DNA of 64,000 nucleotides from Amycolatopsis iheyensis (lineage in GTDB: Bacteria > Actinomycetota > Actinomycetes > Mycobacteriales > Pseudonocardiaceae). This document shows, in pieces, positions 1 to 7,739 of the stretch; position 1 is the first letter of the stretch; each line of letters starts with the position of its first letter. The translations under genes were made by a program, and so were the position numbers. The notes under the pieces are model-generated. The model was given only the letters and a program-made list of their open reading frames with translations, was not told the DNA's origin and searched no databases. The DNA lies in NCBI RefSeq assembly GCF_024703995.1, contig NZ_JAMXQV010000012.1:186001-250000 (forward strand), written 5' to 3'.

Positions 1-625
1 CCGCGGAGACCCGGCCGGCCGTGGTCTCGATGCCGGTGACCTCGCAGTTCTGGATGAGGTCGACACCCAGCTCGTGCGCGGCCCGCGCGAAGCCCCACGC
101 GACGTAGTCGTGCTTCGCGATGCCCGCGCGGGGCTGGTAGGTCGCGCCGAGCACCGGGTAACGCACGTCCGGCGCGGTGTTGACGATCGGGCAGATTTCC
201 TTGACGCCGTCGGCGTCCACCCATTCGGCGTCGATGCCGTTGAGCTTGTTGGCCTCGACGCGGCGGACGCTGTCGCGGACGTCCTGCAGGCTGTGCGCCA
301 GGTTCAGCACCCCGCGCTGGCTGAACAGGATCGGGTAGCCGAGGTCCTCTTCGAGCCCTTCCCACAGCTTGAGGGAGTGCTCGTAGATGCCGGAGCTCTC
401 GTCCCAGAGGTAGTTGGAGCGGATGATCGTGGTGTTGCGGGCCATGTTGCCGCCCGCGAGCCAGCCCTTCTCCAGCACGGCGACGTTGGTGATGCCGTGC
501 ACCTTGGCCAGGTAGTACGCGGTGGCGAGCCCATGCCCGCCGCCGCCCACGACGACGACGTCGTAGCTCTTGCGCGGTTCGGGGTTGTCCCAGAGGAAGT
601 CCGGGTGTTCGGGCAGGTCGGTCAT
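1..625 (-). CDS. soxB: Sarcosine oxidase beta-subunit-like FAD oxidoreductase (partial, C-terminus beyond the window)
   Basis: The reverse strand from ATG at 625 reads MTDLPEHPDFLWDNPEPRKS, then a dinucleotide-binding strand YDVVVVGGGGHGLATAYYL (residues ~21-39) typical of the FAD-binding N-terminus of DAO-family sarcosine oxidase beta subunits. About 208 residues are present before the window edge. The start overlaps the glyA stop (ATGA), so the two are translationally coupled. In heterotetrameric sarcosine oxidase the beta subunit oxidatively demethylates sarcosine to glycine. That fits the following SHMT and the choline/betaine genes nearby. The other subunits (soxD, A, G) would be expected just left of the window. 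A dimethylglycine oxidase-type protein is a less likely alternative. Confidence 0.85.
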   Translation of the reverse strand, partial: MTDLPEHPDFLWDNPEPRKSYDVVVVGGGGHGLATAYYLAKVHGITNVAVLEKGWLAGGNMARNTTIIRSNYLWDESSGIYEHSLKLWEGLEEDLGYPILFSQRGVLNLAHSLQDVRDSVRRVEANKLNGIDAEWVDADGVKEICPIVNTAPDVRYPVLGATYQPRAGIAKHDYVAWGFARAAHELGVDLIQNCEVTGIETTAGRVSA

Positions 626-1893
626 CGGGTCTCCTCCCCGGGGTACAGCGGGAACGCCTCGGCCAGCGCCGTGACGCGGGCTCGCAGCTTCCCTGCGTCG
701 TAGCCGGGCCTCAACGCTTCGGCGATGACGTCGGCGGCCTCGCGGAACTCGGCGTCGCCGAACCCGCGGGTGGCCAGGGCCGGCGTGCCGATCCGCAGAC
801 CGGAGGTGACCATCGGCGGCCGCGGGTCGAACGGGACGGCGTTACGGTTCACGGTGATGCCGACCTCGTGCAGCCGGTCTTCGGCCTGCTTGCCGTCGAG
901 TTCGGAGTTCCGCAGGTCGACGAGCACCAGGTGGACGTCGGTGCCGCCGGTCAGCACGTCGATCCCGCCGTCCAGGAGCCGCTCGGCCAGGAGCTTCGCG
1001 CCGCTGAGCGTCCGCTGCTGGCGTTCCACGAACTCGGGCTCGGCCGCCATCTTGAACGCGACGGCCTTGGCGGCGATGACGTGTTCGAGCGGGCCGCCCT
1101 GCTGACCGGGGAAGACCGCGGAGTTGACCTTCTTGGCCAGCGCCGGGTCGTTGGTGAGCACGACGCCGCCGCGCGGGCCGCCGAGGGTCTTGTGCGTGGT
1201 GGTCGTCGTGACGTGCGCGTGCGGCACCGGCGACGGGTGCAGCCCGGCGGCGACCAGGCCGGCGAAGTGGGCCATGTCGACCATCAGGTACGCGCCGACC
1301 TCGTCGGCGATCTCGCGGAAGCGGGCGAAGTCCAGCTGCCGCGGGTAGGCCGACCAGCCGGCGATGATCAGCTTGGGCCGGTGTTCCCGCGCGAGCCGGG
1401 CGACCTCGGCCATGTCGACGCGGAAGTCCTTTTCGGACACTTCGTAGGCGGCGACGTCGTAGAGCAGGCCGGAGAAGTTGATCCGCATGCCGTGCGTCAG
1501 GTGGCCGCCGTGGGCCAGCGAGAGGCCGAGGATCTTGTCGCCGGGCTTCAGGAGCGCGGCCATCGCGGCGGCGTTGGCCTGCGCGCCCGAGTGCGGCTGG
1601 ACGTTGGCGAACCCGGCGCCGAACAGCGCCTTGACGCGGTCGATGGCCAGCTGCTCGAGGACGTCGACGTGCTCGCAGCCGCCGTAGTAGCGGCGGCCGG
1701 GGTAGCCCTCGGCGTACTTGTTGGTGAGCACCGACCCCTGCGCCTGGAGCACGGACAGCGGGGCGAAGTTCTCGGAGGCGATCATCTCCAGCGTCGACTG
1801 CTGCCGGTGCAGCTCGGCGCCGATCGCTTCGGCGACCGCCGGGTCGTAGTCGGCCAGAGTTCGGTTGAGCACCGGGTCGATCGTCGCGGTCAT
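622..1893 (-). CDS. glyA: Serine hydroxymethyltransferase (betaine-catabolic paralogue)
   Basis: A 423-residue PLP enzyme that interconverts glycine and serine using 5,10-methylenetetrahydrofolate. Family signatures are ENFAPLSVLQAQGS (~41), the RRYYGGCEHVD substrate loop (~67) and the PLP lysine in TTTTHKTLGGPRGG (K235). ATG at 1893 is preferred over upstream in-frame starts because GGAAGG lies about 10 bases before it and the protein then begins like other SHMTs. The gene is first in the operon with soxB (ATGA overlap) and divergent from a GntR regulator. It is probably a pathway-specific copy that uses the C1 units and glycine released by sarcosine demethylation. The housekeeping copy would lie elsewhere. 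Confidence 0.93.
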   Translation of the reverse strand: MTATIDPVLNRTLADYDPAVAEAIGAELHRQQSTLEMIASENFAPLSVLQAQGSVLTNKYAEGYPGRRYYGGCEHVDVLEQLAIDRVKALFGAGFANVQPHSGAQANAAAMAALLKPGDKILGLSLAHGGHLTHGMRINFSGLLYDVAAYEVSEKDFRVDMAEVARLAREHRPKLIIAGWSAYPRQLDFARFREIADEVGAYLMVDMAHFAGLVAAGLHPSPVPHAHVTTTTTHKTLGGPRGGVVLTNDPALAKKVNSAVFPGQQGGPLEHVIAAKAVAFKMAAEPEFVERQQRTLSGAKLLAERLLDGGIDVLTGGTDVHLVLVDLRNSELDGKQAEDRLHEVGITVNRNAVPFDPRPPMVTSGLRIGTPALATRGFGDAEFREAADVIAEALRPGYDAGKLRARVTALAEAFPLYPGEETR

Positions 1894-1918
1894 CGCGAAA
1901 CCTTCCGTGGTCGACTTC

Positions 1919-1928
1919 TGATATATCA
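1919..1928. promoter_or_regulatory. Candidate GntR operator (TGATATATCA palindrome)
   Basis: A perfect 10-bp AT-rich palindrome, TGATATATCA, lies in the 58-bp gap between divergent glyA and the GntR-family gene. In this GC-rich setting it stands out. Its place, 24-33 bases before both starts, suits a repressor site for the adjacent FCD-type regulator. Binding is inferred from position only. Confidence 0.5.
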
Positions 1929-1951
1929 ATCGTCGATGTAGGCTAAGCGGC

Positions 1952-2599
1952 GTGCACCCACAGGTCAATCCCCCATCCTTGGCGGAACAGGCGTACCGCT
2001 TCGTCCGCGACCGGCTCGTCATGCTCGACATCCCGCCGGGCGCGCCCATCAACGAGGACGAACTGGGCGCGACGCTCGGCATGGGCCGGACGCCGATCCG
2101 CGAGGCGCTGAAACGGCTGGAGTCCGAACGGCTGGTCGTCGCCTACCCGCGGCGCGGGACGTTCGCCACCGACGTCCACATCTCCGACCTCGCGCACATC
2201 TCCGAGGTGCGGCGGACGCTGGAGCCGATGGCCACGGCCGCCGCGGCCGAGCGCGCGACCGCGGCCGACCGGGCCACGCTCACCGAGCTGCGCGCGCAGC
2301 TCGACGCCGGCGTGCCCACCGGCGACAACAACGAGCTGCTGCGCACCGACCTCGCCCTGCACCGGGCGATCTACGGCTGCGTGCACAACCCGTTCCTCGA
2401 GGACACGCTGATCCGGTACGACAACCTCGCGACCCGGATCTGGTGCGTGTTCGTGCCCCGGCTGTCGGGGATGGCCGGCCACGTCGACGAGCACGTCCCG
2501 CTCCTCACCGCGATCATCGAAGGCGATGCCGAGAAGGCGGCCGCGCTCACGCTCGAGCACGTCACCGGCTTCGAGGCCGCCATCCGGGCGTTGATCTAG
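1952..2599 (+). CDS. GntR-family (FadR/FCD subfamily) transcriptional regulator
   Basis: 215 residues from a GTG start. The N-terminal winged helix (residues ~8-75) includes LGATLGMGRTPIREALKRLE, the classic GntR recognition helix. The all-helical C-terminal part (~85-215) is an FCD effector domain with the expected metal/ligand residues (DLALHRAIY, HVDEHVPLLTAI). It is divergent from glyA-soxB, so it probably represses that operon in response to a betaine-pathway intermediate. The effector is not evident. Its stop overlaps, tail to tail, the stop of the Rieske oxygenase gene on the other strand (shared CTAG at 2596-2599). Confidence 0.88.
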   Translation: MHPQVNPPSLAEQAYRFVRDRLVMLDIPPGAPINEDELGATLGMGRTPIREALKRLESERLVVAYPRRGTFATDVHISDLAHISEVRRTLEPMATAAAAERATAADRATLTELRAQLDAGVPTGDNNELLRTDLALHRAIYGCVHNPFLEDTLIRYDNLATRIWCVFVPRLSGMAGHVDEHVPLLTAIIEGDAEKAAALTLEHVTGFEAAIRALI

Positions 2600-3717
2600 C
2601 TGTTCAGCCGGGCGCGGACCCAGTCGTGGAACGCGCCGATGTGGTGCTCGCTGGGCACGAGCACCCCGCCGTTGACGTAGGAGCGCGAGTCCATCGCGAG
2701 CTGGCAGCGTTCGCAGGCCTCGAAGTCCTGCAGGTTGACGCGGTGGAACAGCTCGACCGACCGGGTGAGGTCCCGGCCGGACTCGACCACTTCGGGCAGG
2801 TACAGCCAGTCGCAGCGGACCAGCGTCCGGTCCGGGGCCAGCGGGAACATCCGGTGGAAGATCACGTGGTCCGGCACGAGGTTGACGAAGACGCCCGGCT
2901 TGACGGTGATGGCGTAGTACTTGCGGTCCTGCGCTTCGGAGACGCCGGGGAGGCGGTCGACCCCCTCGCTGCCGTCGATGGTGAAGCCCTTGACCTCGCC
3001 GCCGAACTGGGCGCCGTGGCCGACGTAGTACTGCGCGGCGTAGCCGTCGGCGAACTCCGGGAGAACCTCGGTGAGCTCCGGGTGGATCGTCGCGCAGTGG
3101 TAGCACTCCATGAAGTTCTCGATGATCTGCTTCCAGTTGGCCTTCACGTCGTACTCGATGCGCTTGCCGAGCGCGAGGCCGTCGAGGCCGTAGGCGTCGA
3201 TCTCGGTCGGGCCGCCCAGCCGTTCGGTGACCGCGCCGACAACGGTCTCCTCGAACGACGGCGGCTCGTCGGCCAGGCAGACCCAGGCGTAGCCGAGCCA
3301 TTCCCGCAGGTGGAGTTTCGTCAGCCCGAACTCGGTGCGGTCGACGTCGGGCATCCCGGTGAGGTTGGGGGCCGCGACGAGCTTGCCGTCGAGGCCGTAG
3401 GTCCAGGCGTGGTACGGGCACTGGAAGGCCCGCTTGACCGTGCCGCGTTCGGACGTGCAGAGCCGCGCGCCGCGGTGCCGGCAGACGTTGAGGAACGCGT
3501 TGAGCTTGCCATCGCGCCCCCGCGAGACCAGGACGCTCTCCTTGCCCACCTGCACGGTCTCGAACGCCCCCGGCCCGGCGAGGTCGGCGCTGCGCACGGC
3601 GCAGAACCAGTCGGCCTCGAAGATCTTCGCCTGCTCCAGCGCGAAGACCGCCGGATCGGTGTAGGCGGAACCCGGCAGCGTGGCGAGCAGGCTCGGCGGG
3701 AGATCGATAGCGGTCAC
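2596..3717 (-). CDS. Rieske non-haem iron oxygenase alpha subunit, glycine betaine demethylase-like (GbcA-type)
   Basis: 373 residues from GTG at 3717. The Rieske [2Fe-2S] ligands are C79-x-H81 (CRHRG) and C100-x2-H103 (CPYH). The mononuclear iron site is in NFMECYHCATIHPE (H207 and H212, with E204 in the usual Asp/Glu position). Length and architecture match the ring-hydroxylating oxygenase family that includes glycine betaine monooxygenase GbcA, which converts glycine betaine to dimethylglycine and formaldehyde. Neighbours for choline oxidation, sarcosine oxidation and SHMT support this substrate. A carnitine or stachydrine demethylase remains possible. Electrons would come from the ferredoxin and reductase encoded at 9579-11026. 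Confidence 0.82.
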   Translation of the reverse strand: MTAIDLPPSLLATLPGSAYTDPAVFALEQAKIFEADWFCAVRSADLAGPGAFETVQVGKESVLVSRGRDGKLNAFLNVCRHRGARLCTSERGTVKRAFQCPYHAWTYGLDGKLVAAPNLTGMPDVDRTEFGLTKLHLREWLGYAWVCLADEPPSFEETVVGAVTERLGGPTEIDAYGLDGLALGKRIEYDVKANWKQIIENFMECYHCATIHPELTEVLPEFADGYAAQYYVGHGAQFGGEVKGFTIDGSEGVDRLPGVSEAQDRKYYAITVKPGVFVNLVPDHVIFHRMFPLAPDRTLVRCDWLYLPEVVESGRDLTRSVELFHRVNLQDFEACERCQLAMDSRSYVNGGVLVPSEHHIGAFHDWVRARLNS

Positions 3718-3773
3718 CGGCGTGGTCCTCTCCGCGGATCAGTTCGGGAGTTGCGCATAACGCGTCTTGTTGC

Positions 3774-3792
3774 TCACTCCGGAACAGAGTGA
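3774..3792. promoter_or_regulatory. Inverted repeat upstream of the Rieske oxygenase gene
   Basis: TCACTC, a 7-base spacer, then GAGTGA: perfect 6-bp arms, 57-75 bases before the GTG start of the oxygenase gene. This is a plausible operator in the promoter region. Which regulator binds is unknown; the TetR gene product and the GntR protein are the local candidates. Confidence 0.4.
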
Positions 3793-3866
3793 CTGCCACC
3801 CCGTAACGATGTCAACCCAAGTTTTTCAGCGCCCACCACAGGTTTCACCCACACGGCGTGCCTGAA

Positions 3867-3991
3867 GAGTCAACTCGCGTGATTGGAGGGTCGACACGCG
3901 TGATCAGAGGGTCGACACGGCCCAGGCAGCCCGCGCGCCGTGTCGACCCTTCAGTCACGCGTGTCGACTCCCCAATCACGCGTGTCGACCT
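3867..3991. repeat. 54-bp imperfect inverted repeat made of 21-bp GTCGACACGCGTGA units
   Basis: Two 54-base arms (3867-3920 and 3938-3991) are near-complementary around a 17-base loop. GTCGAC recurs at 3890, 3911, 3942, 3963 and 3984, always 21 bases apart within an arm, and CACGCGTGA-type cores alternate with it. It lies between the TetR stop (3997) and the Rieske oxygenase start, so a transcript of either strand could fold into a long hairpin. It may act as a terminator for tetR, or it may be a dispersed intergenic repeat family of the genome. The remainder of the 279-bp gap (3718-3996) holds only the 3774 inverted repeat. Confidence 0.8.
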
Positions 3992-3996
3992 TTCCG

Positions 3997-4572
3997 TCAC
4001 ATCGCGGGGCCGGTGATTGCGCGGTGGAAGAGGGTTTCGATCTCTTCGCGGGTCGGGCGGGGGTCGGCCAGGGCCGCTTGCATCAGGAGGCCGCAGAAGA
4101 GGCCGGCCAGCAGGCGGCCGGTCAGCGGGTCGGTTCGGGAGCCGAAGAACGCGATGAGCGCTTCGTCCCAGGCCGCGCTCGCCGCGCGGAGCCGGGGACG
4201 ATGCAGAGCCGCGACGTACAGGTCGTACTCGACCACCGTGTCGCGGTACTGCTCGTTGATGTAGCCCATCACCAGGTCGGCGAGCGCCGCGGCGAAGTCG
4301 GCGTCCGGCGGGAGGGCCGACTCCCACTCCTTCAGCGCGTGGACGTTCTTCTCCGCCGCCTCGTGCAACGCGACTTCGAGCAGGTCGTCCAGCGTCGCGA
4401 AGTGGTAGGTCGTCGACCCCAGCGGGACGCCGGCCGCGGCCGCCACCGACCGGTGCGTGAGCCCGTCGATCCCGCGTTGCGCGACGACCTCGATCGCCGC
4501 CTTCGCGATCCGCGCGCGCCGGTCGGGGTCGTTCGGGCCGCGCCGCCGGGCGCCGGGTTCGCTCTTCGCCAT
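3997..4572 (-). CDS. TetR-family transcriptional regulator
   Basis: 191 residues from ATG at 4572, which has AAGGGGG 5-9 bases upstream. An in-frame ATG at 4599 would add nine residues and overlap the likely operator, so the shorter form is chosen. The N-terminal HTH spans residues ~20-65 (IAKAAIEVVAQRGIDGLTHRSVAAAAGVPLGSTTYHF, quoted in two parts: IAKAAIEVVAQRG and VAAAAGVPLGSTTYHF). The C-terminal ligand domain resembles BetI/TetR_C types. It is divergent from the betaine aldehyde dehydrogenase operon with an inverted repeat between them, so it is the likely repressor of betB-permease-betA, probably responding to choline or betaine aldehyde. Confidence 0.86.
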   Translation of the reverse strand: MAKSEPGARRRGPNDPDRRARIAKAAIEVVAQRGIDGLTHRSVAAAAGVPLGSTTYHFATLDDLLEVALHEAAEKNVHALKEWESALPPDADFAAALADLVMGYINEQYRDTVVEYDLYVAALHRPRLRAASAAWDEALIAFFGSRTDPLTGRLLAGLFCGLLMQAALADPRPTREEIETLFHRAITGPAM

Positions 4573-4587
4573 CGAGCCCCCTTGTGG

Positions 4588-4618
4588 ACATCTGTACACA
4601 CTTCGCGTACAAATGTAC
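4588..4618. promoter_or_regulatory. Probable TetR operator between tetR and betB
   Basis: ACATCTGTAC (4588-4597) and GTACAAATGT (4607-4616) form an inverted repeat with 9 of 10 positions complementary and a 9-base spacer. Its right half overlaps a second, tighter palindrome, GTACA-AA-TGTAC (4607-4618). The site covers the region just upstream of tetR and 47 bases before the betB start, as expected for an autoregulating TetR protein that also controls the divergent operon. Confidence 0.65.
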
Positions 4619-4664
4619 GCACTCTTGACGCGAACCGGCCACCACCGATCCGGAAGGAGCCGGA

Positions 4665-6131
4665 GTGAAGGACCTCCACATCGACGGCATCTGGCTGGAC
4701 GCGTCCACCGGGACGCGTTCCGACGTGCTGAACCCCGCGAGCGGCGAGGTCATCGTGACCGTCGCCGAGGCGGGCCGCGCGGAGGTGGACGCCGCCGTCA
4801 GAGCCGCCCGGAGGGCCTTCGACGAGGGCCCGTGGCGGCAGACGACCGCCACCGAACGCGGCACGCTGCTCCGCCGCACCGCCGACCTCCTGGTCCGCGA
4901 CCGCGAAGACCTCGCCCGCACCGAGAGCCTCGACACCGGCAAGACCCTCGGCGAGGGCCGCATCGACATCGACGACGTCACCAACGTCTTCCGCTACTAC
5001 GCCGACCTCGCCGGCAAGGACGCCGGCCGCCTGGTCGACGCGGGCAGCGCGAGCGTCGTCAGCCGGATCACGTACGAGCCGGTCGGCGTCTGCGCGCTGA
5101 TCGCGCCGTGGAACTACCCGCTGCTCCAGATGTCCTGGAAGGTCGCGCCCGCCCTGGCCGCGGGCAACACCGTCGTGCTGAAACCGAGCGAGGTCACGCC
5201 GCTGACCACGATCAAGCTGGTCGCCCTGCTCGAAGAAGCCGGCGCGCCGGCCGGCGTGGTGAACCTGCTGCTCGGCGACGGCCGGGTCGGCGCGGCGATG
5301 GTCGAGCACCCGGGTGTCGACCTGGTCTCCTTCACCGGCGGTTACGCGACCGGGGAGAAAATCATGGCGGCCGCCGCGAAGGGCGTCCGGCGTGTGGCGC
5401 TGGAGCTCGGCGGCAAGAACCCGAACGTGGTCTTCGCCGACGCCGACTACGACACCGCGCTCGACTACGCGCTGCTGGCCGCGTTCGTCCATTCGGGACA
5501 GGTCTGCTCGGCGGGCGCGCGCTTGATCGTCCAGGATGAGATCCATGACCGGTTCGTGGCGGACCTCGCCGCGCGCGCCGACCGGATCCGGGTCGGCGAC
5601 GGCCTCGACCCCGCGACCGAGACGGGCCCGCTCGTCTCGGCGCAGCACCGCGCCAAGGTCGAGGGCTACATCCGAGGCGCGATCGAAGCCGGCGCGACGC
5701 TCCGGGCGGGCGGCAAGCGTCCCGAGGGCGCGCGGTACGAAAACGGCTTCTTCCTGCGCCCGACCGTGTTCTCCGACTGCACCAGGGACATGGCGATCGT
5801 CCGGGAAGAGGTCTTCGGCCCGGTCGTCACCGTGGAACGCTTCACCGAAGAGGCCGACGCGATCGCGCTGGCCAACGACACCGAGTACGGGCTCGCCGGA
5901 GCCGTGTGGACGTCGGACGCGTCCCGCGCCCAGCGGGTCGCCGGGGCCCTGCGCCACGGCACCGTGTGGATCAACGACTACCACCCCTATCTGCCGCAGG
6001 CGGAGTGGGGCGGGTTCGGGAAGTCCGGCATCGGCCGCGAGCTCGGACCGTCCGGGCTGGCGGAGTACCAGGAGCACAAGCACGTCTACCAGAACATCGA
6101 TCCGGTTCCGCAGCACTGGTTCAAGGGCTGA
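4665..6131 (+). CDS. betB: Betaine aldehyde dehydrogenase
   Basis: 488 residues from GTG at 4665 with AAGGAG about 10 bases upstream. An aldehyde dehydrogenase superfamily enzyme that oxidises betaine aldehyde to glycine betaine with NAD(P)+. Visible motifs are the Rossmann-side PWNYPLLQMSWK (~145), general base E247 in VALELGGKNPNVVF, and the catalytic thiol C281 in HSGQVCSAGARL. It is first in a probable operon with the APC permease (30 bp downstream) and choline dehydrogenase, which makes betaine aldehyde the likeliest substrate. An aminoaldehyde dehydrogenase role cannot be excluded from sequence alone. Confidence 0.87.
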   Translation: MKDLHIDGIWLDASTGTRSDVLNPASGEVIVTVAEAGRAEVDAAVRAARRAFDEGPWRQTTATERGTLLRRTADLLVRDREDLARTESLDTGKTLGEGRIDIDDVTNVFRYYADLAGKDAGRLVDAGSASVVSRITYEPVGVCALIAPWNYPLLQMSWKVAPALAAGNTVVLKPSEVTPLTTIKLVALLEEAGAPAGVVNLLLGDGRVGAAMVEHPGVDLVSFTGGYATGEKIMAAAAKGVRRVALELGGKNPNVVFADADYDTALDYALLAAFVHSGQVCSAGARLIVQDEIHDRFVADLAARADRIRVGDGLDPATETGPLVSAQHRAKVEGYIRGAIEAGATLRAGGKRPEGARYENGFFLRPTVFSDCTRDMAIVREEVFGPVVTVERFTEEADAIALANDTEYGLAGAVWTSDASRAQRVAGALRHGTVWINDYHPYLPQAEWGGFGKSGIGRELGPSGLAEYQEHKHVYQNIDPVPQHWFKG

Positions 6132-6161
6132 TCCCCCTCCCCACCACGTGAGGACGTTGCC

Positions 6162-7730
6162 ATGACCACGCAAGAAAAGCCGGCGGGCGGGGGGCCTGCC
6201 CCGGACGACAGCTCCGACCTCGAGAAGTTCGGCTACCGCCAGGAGCTCGAACGCTCGTTGGGCTCCTTCTCCAGCTTCGCCGCGGGTTTCTCCTACATCT
6301 CGATCATGACCGGCGTGTTCCAGCTGTTCTTCTTCGGCTTCGCCTCGGGCGGGCCGGCGTTCATCTGGACCTGGCCACTCGTGTTTCTGGGCCAGCTCGC
6401 CGTCGCGCTGTGCTTCGCCGAGCTCGCCGGCCAGTTCCCGCTCGCCGGGTCCGTTTACCAGTGGGCGAAACAGATCGCGAAACCGGCGACGTCGTGGCTG
6501 GCCGGCTGGATCATGATCATCGGCGCCATCGTGACGGCCGGCGCCGTCGCGGTCGCCTACCAGATCATCCTGCCGCAGGTCTCGACCGCGTTCCAGATCG
6601 TCGGCAGCGACTCCGACGCCGGCCTGACGTCGACCCCGGGCGGGGCGCAGAACGCCATCATCCTGGCCTTGGTGCTCGTCGTGTTCGCCACGATCGTGAA
6701 CGTCATCGGCGTCAAGCTGATGGCGAAGATCAACAACTTCGGCGTCGCGGTGGAACTGTCCGCGGTCATCCTGCTGATCATCGCGCTGGCCATCCACATC
6801 AAGCGTGGTCCGCAGGTCGTCTTCGAAACGCACGCCACGGGTGACGGTCACTCACTCGGGTATCTCGGGGCGTTCCTGGTGGCGTCGCTGATGAGCGCGT
6901 ACGTCTTCTACGGCTTCGACACCGCGGGCTCGCTCGCCGAAGAAACCACCCAGCCGCGCAAGCACGCGCCGCGCGCGATCCTGCGGGCGCTCACCGCGTC
7001 GTTCATCGTCGGCGGCCTGGTGATGCTGGTCGGCATGATGGCGGTCGGCAACATCAACGCCGAAGAGCTGACCACGTCCGGCATGCCGTACCTGCTGAAG
7101 AGCACTCTCGGCGAAGGGCTCGGGGACGCGTTCCTGATCTGCTCGGCGATCGCGATCACCGTCTGCTGCCTCGCCGTGCAGACCGCGGCGATCCGGATGG
7201 CGTGGGCGATGGCCCGCGACGGCCGGCTGCCGTTCAGCAAGGCGATGGCGAAGGTGTCGCCGCGCTCGAAGACGCCGATCCTGCCCGCGCTGCTCACCGG
7301 CGGCCTCACCGTCGTGGTGCTGCTGATCAACCTCGGCAACCAGCGGGCGTTCTTCATCCTGACCTCGACCGCGATCATCCTGTTCTACATCCCCTACCTG
7401 ATGGTCACCGGCCCGATGCTGCTGCGCCGCCTGCGTGGGCAGTGGCCGCGCCCGGAGCACGGGCCGTACTTCAAGCTCGGCCGCTGGGGCACGTTCGTGA
7501 ACGCGGTCGCGGTGCTCTACGGCGCCGGGATGACGATCAACCTGATCTGGCCGCGCGCCGAGGTCTACGGCGACGACCACTGGTACTTCCAGTGGGGCGC
7601 GGTGATCGTCACCGGGCTGATCATCGTCGTCGGTGCGATCATGCTCTACATCCGGCGCGGCACCTGGGGTTCGTCGCACACGAGCCCCGAGCACATGCCC
7701 GACACCGCCCCGGATTCGCTACCCGGCTGA
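6162..7730 (+). CDS. APC-superfamily amino acid/choline permease
   Basis: 522 residues with about 12 hydrophobic spans starting near residue 45 (FAAGFSYISIMTGVFQLFFF) and ending near 500. The N-terminus is a soluble tail with the DLEKFGYRQELERSLGSFSSFA motif typical of APC permeases (quoted in part: GYRQELERSLGSFSSFA). It lies between betB and betA, with only a 9-base gap before betA, so it is inferred to import choline, betaine or a related quaternary amine. It is not a BCCT-type BetT. Substrate specificity is inferred from context only. Confidence 0.82.
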   Translation: MTTQEKPAGGGPAPDDSSDLEKFGYRQELERSLGSFSSFAAGFSYISIMTGVFQLFFFGFASGGPAFIWTWPLVFLGQLAVALCFAELAGQFPLAGSVYQWAKQIAKPATSWLAGWIMIIGAIVTAGAVAVAYQIILPQVSTAFQIVGSDSDAGLTSTPGGAQNAIILALVLVVFATIVNVIGVKLMAKINNFGVAVELSAVILLIIALAIHIKRGPQVVFETHATGDGHSLGYLGAFLVASLMSAYVFYGFDTAGSLAEETTQPRKHAPRAILRALTASFIVGGLVMLVGMMAVGNINAEELTTSGMPYLLKSTLGEGLGDAFLICSAIAITVCCLAVQTAAIRMAWAMARDGRLPFSKAMAKVSPRSKTPILPALLTGGLTVVVLLINLGNQRAFFILTSTAIILFYIPYLMVTGPMLLRRLRGQWPRPEHGPYFKLGRWGTFVNAVAVLYGAGMTINLIWPRAEVYGDDHWYFQWGAVIVTGLIIVVGAIMLYIRRGTWGSSHTSPEHMPDTAPDSLPG

Positions 7731-7739
7731 GGAGGCCCC

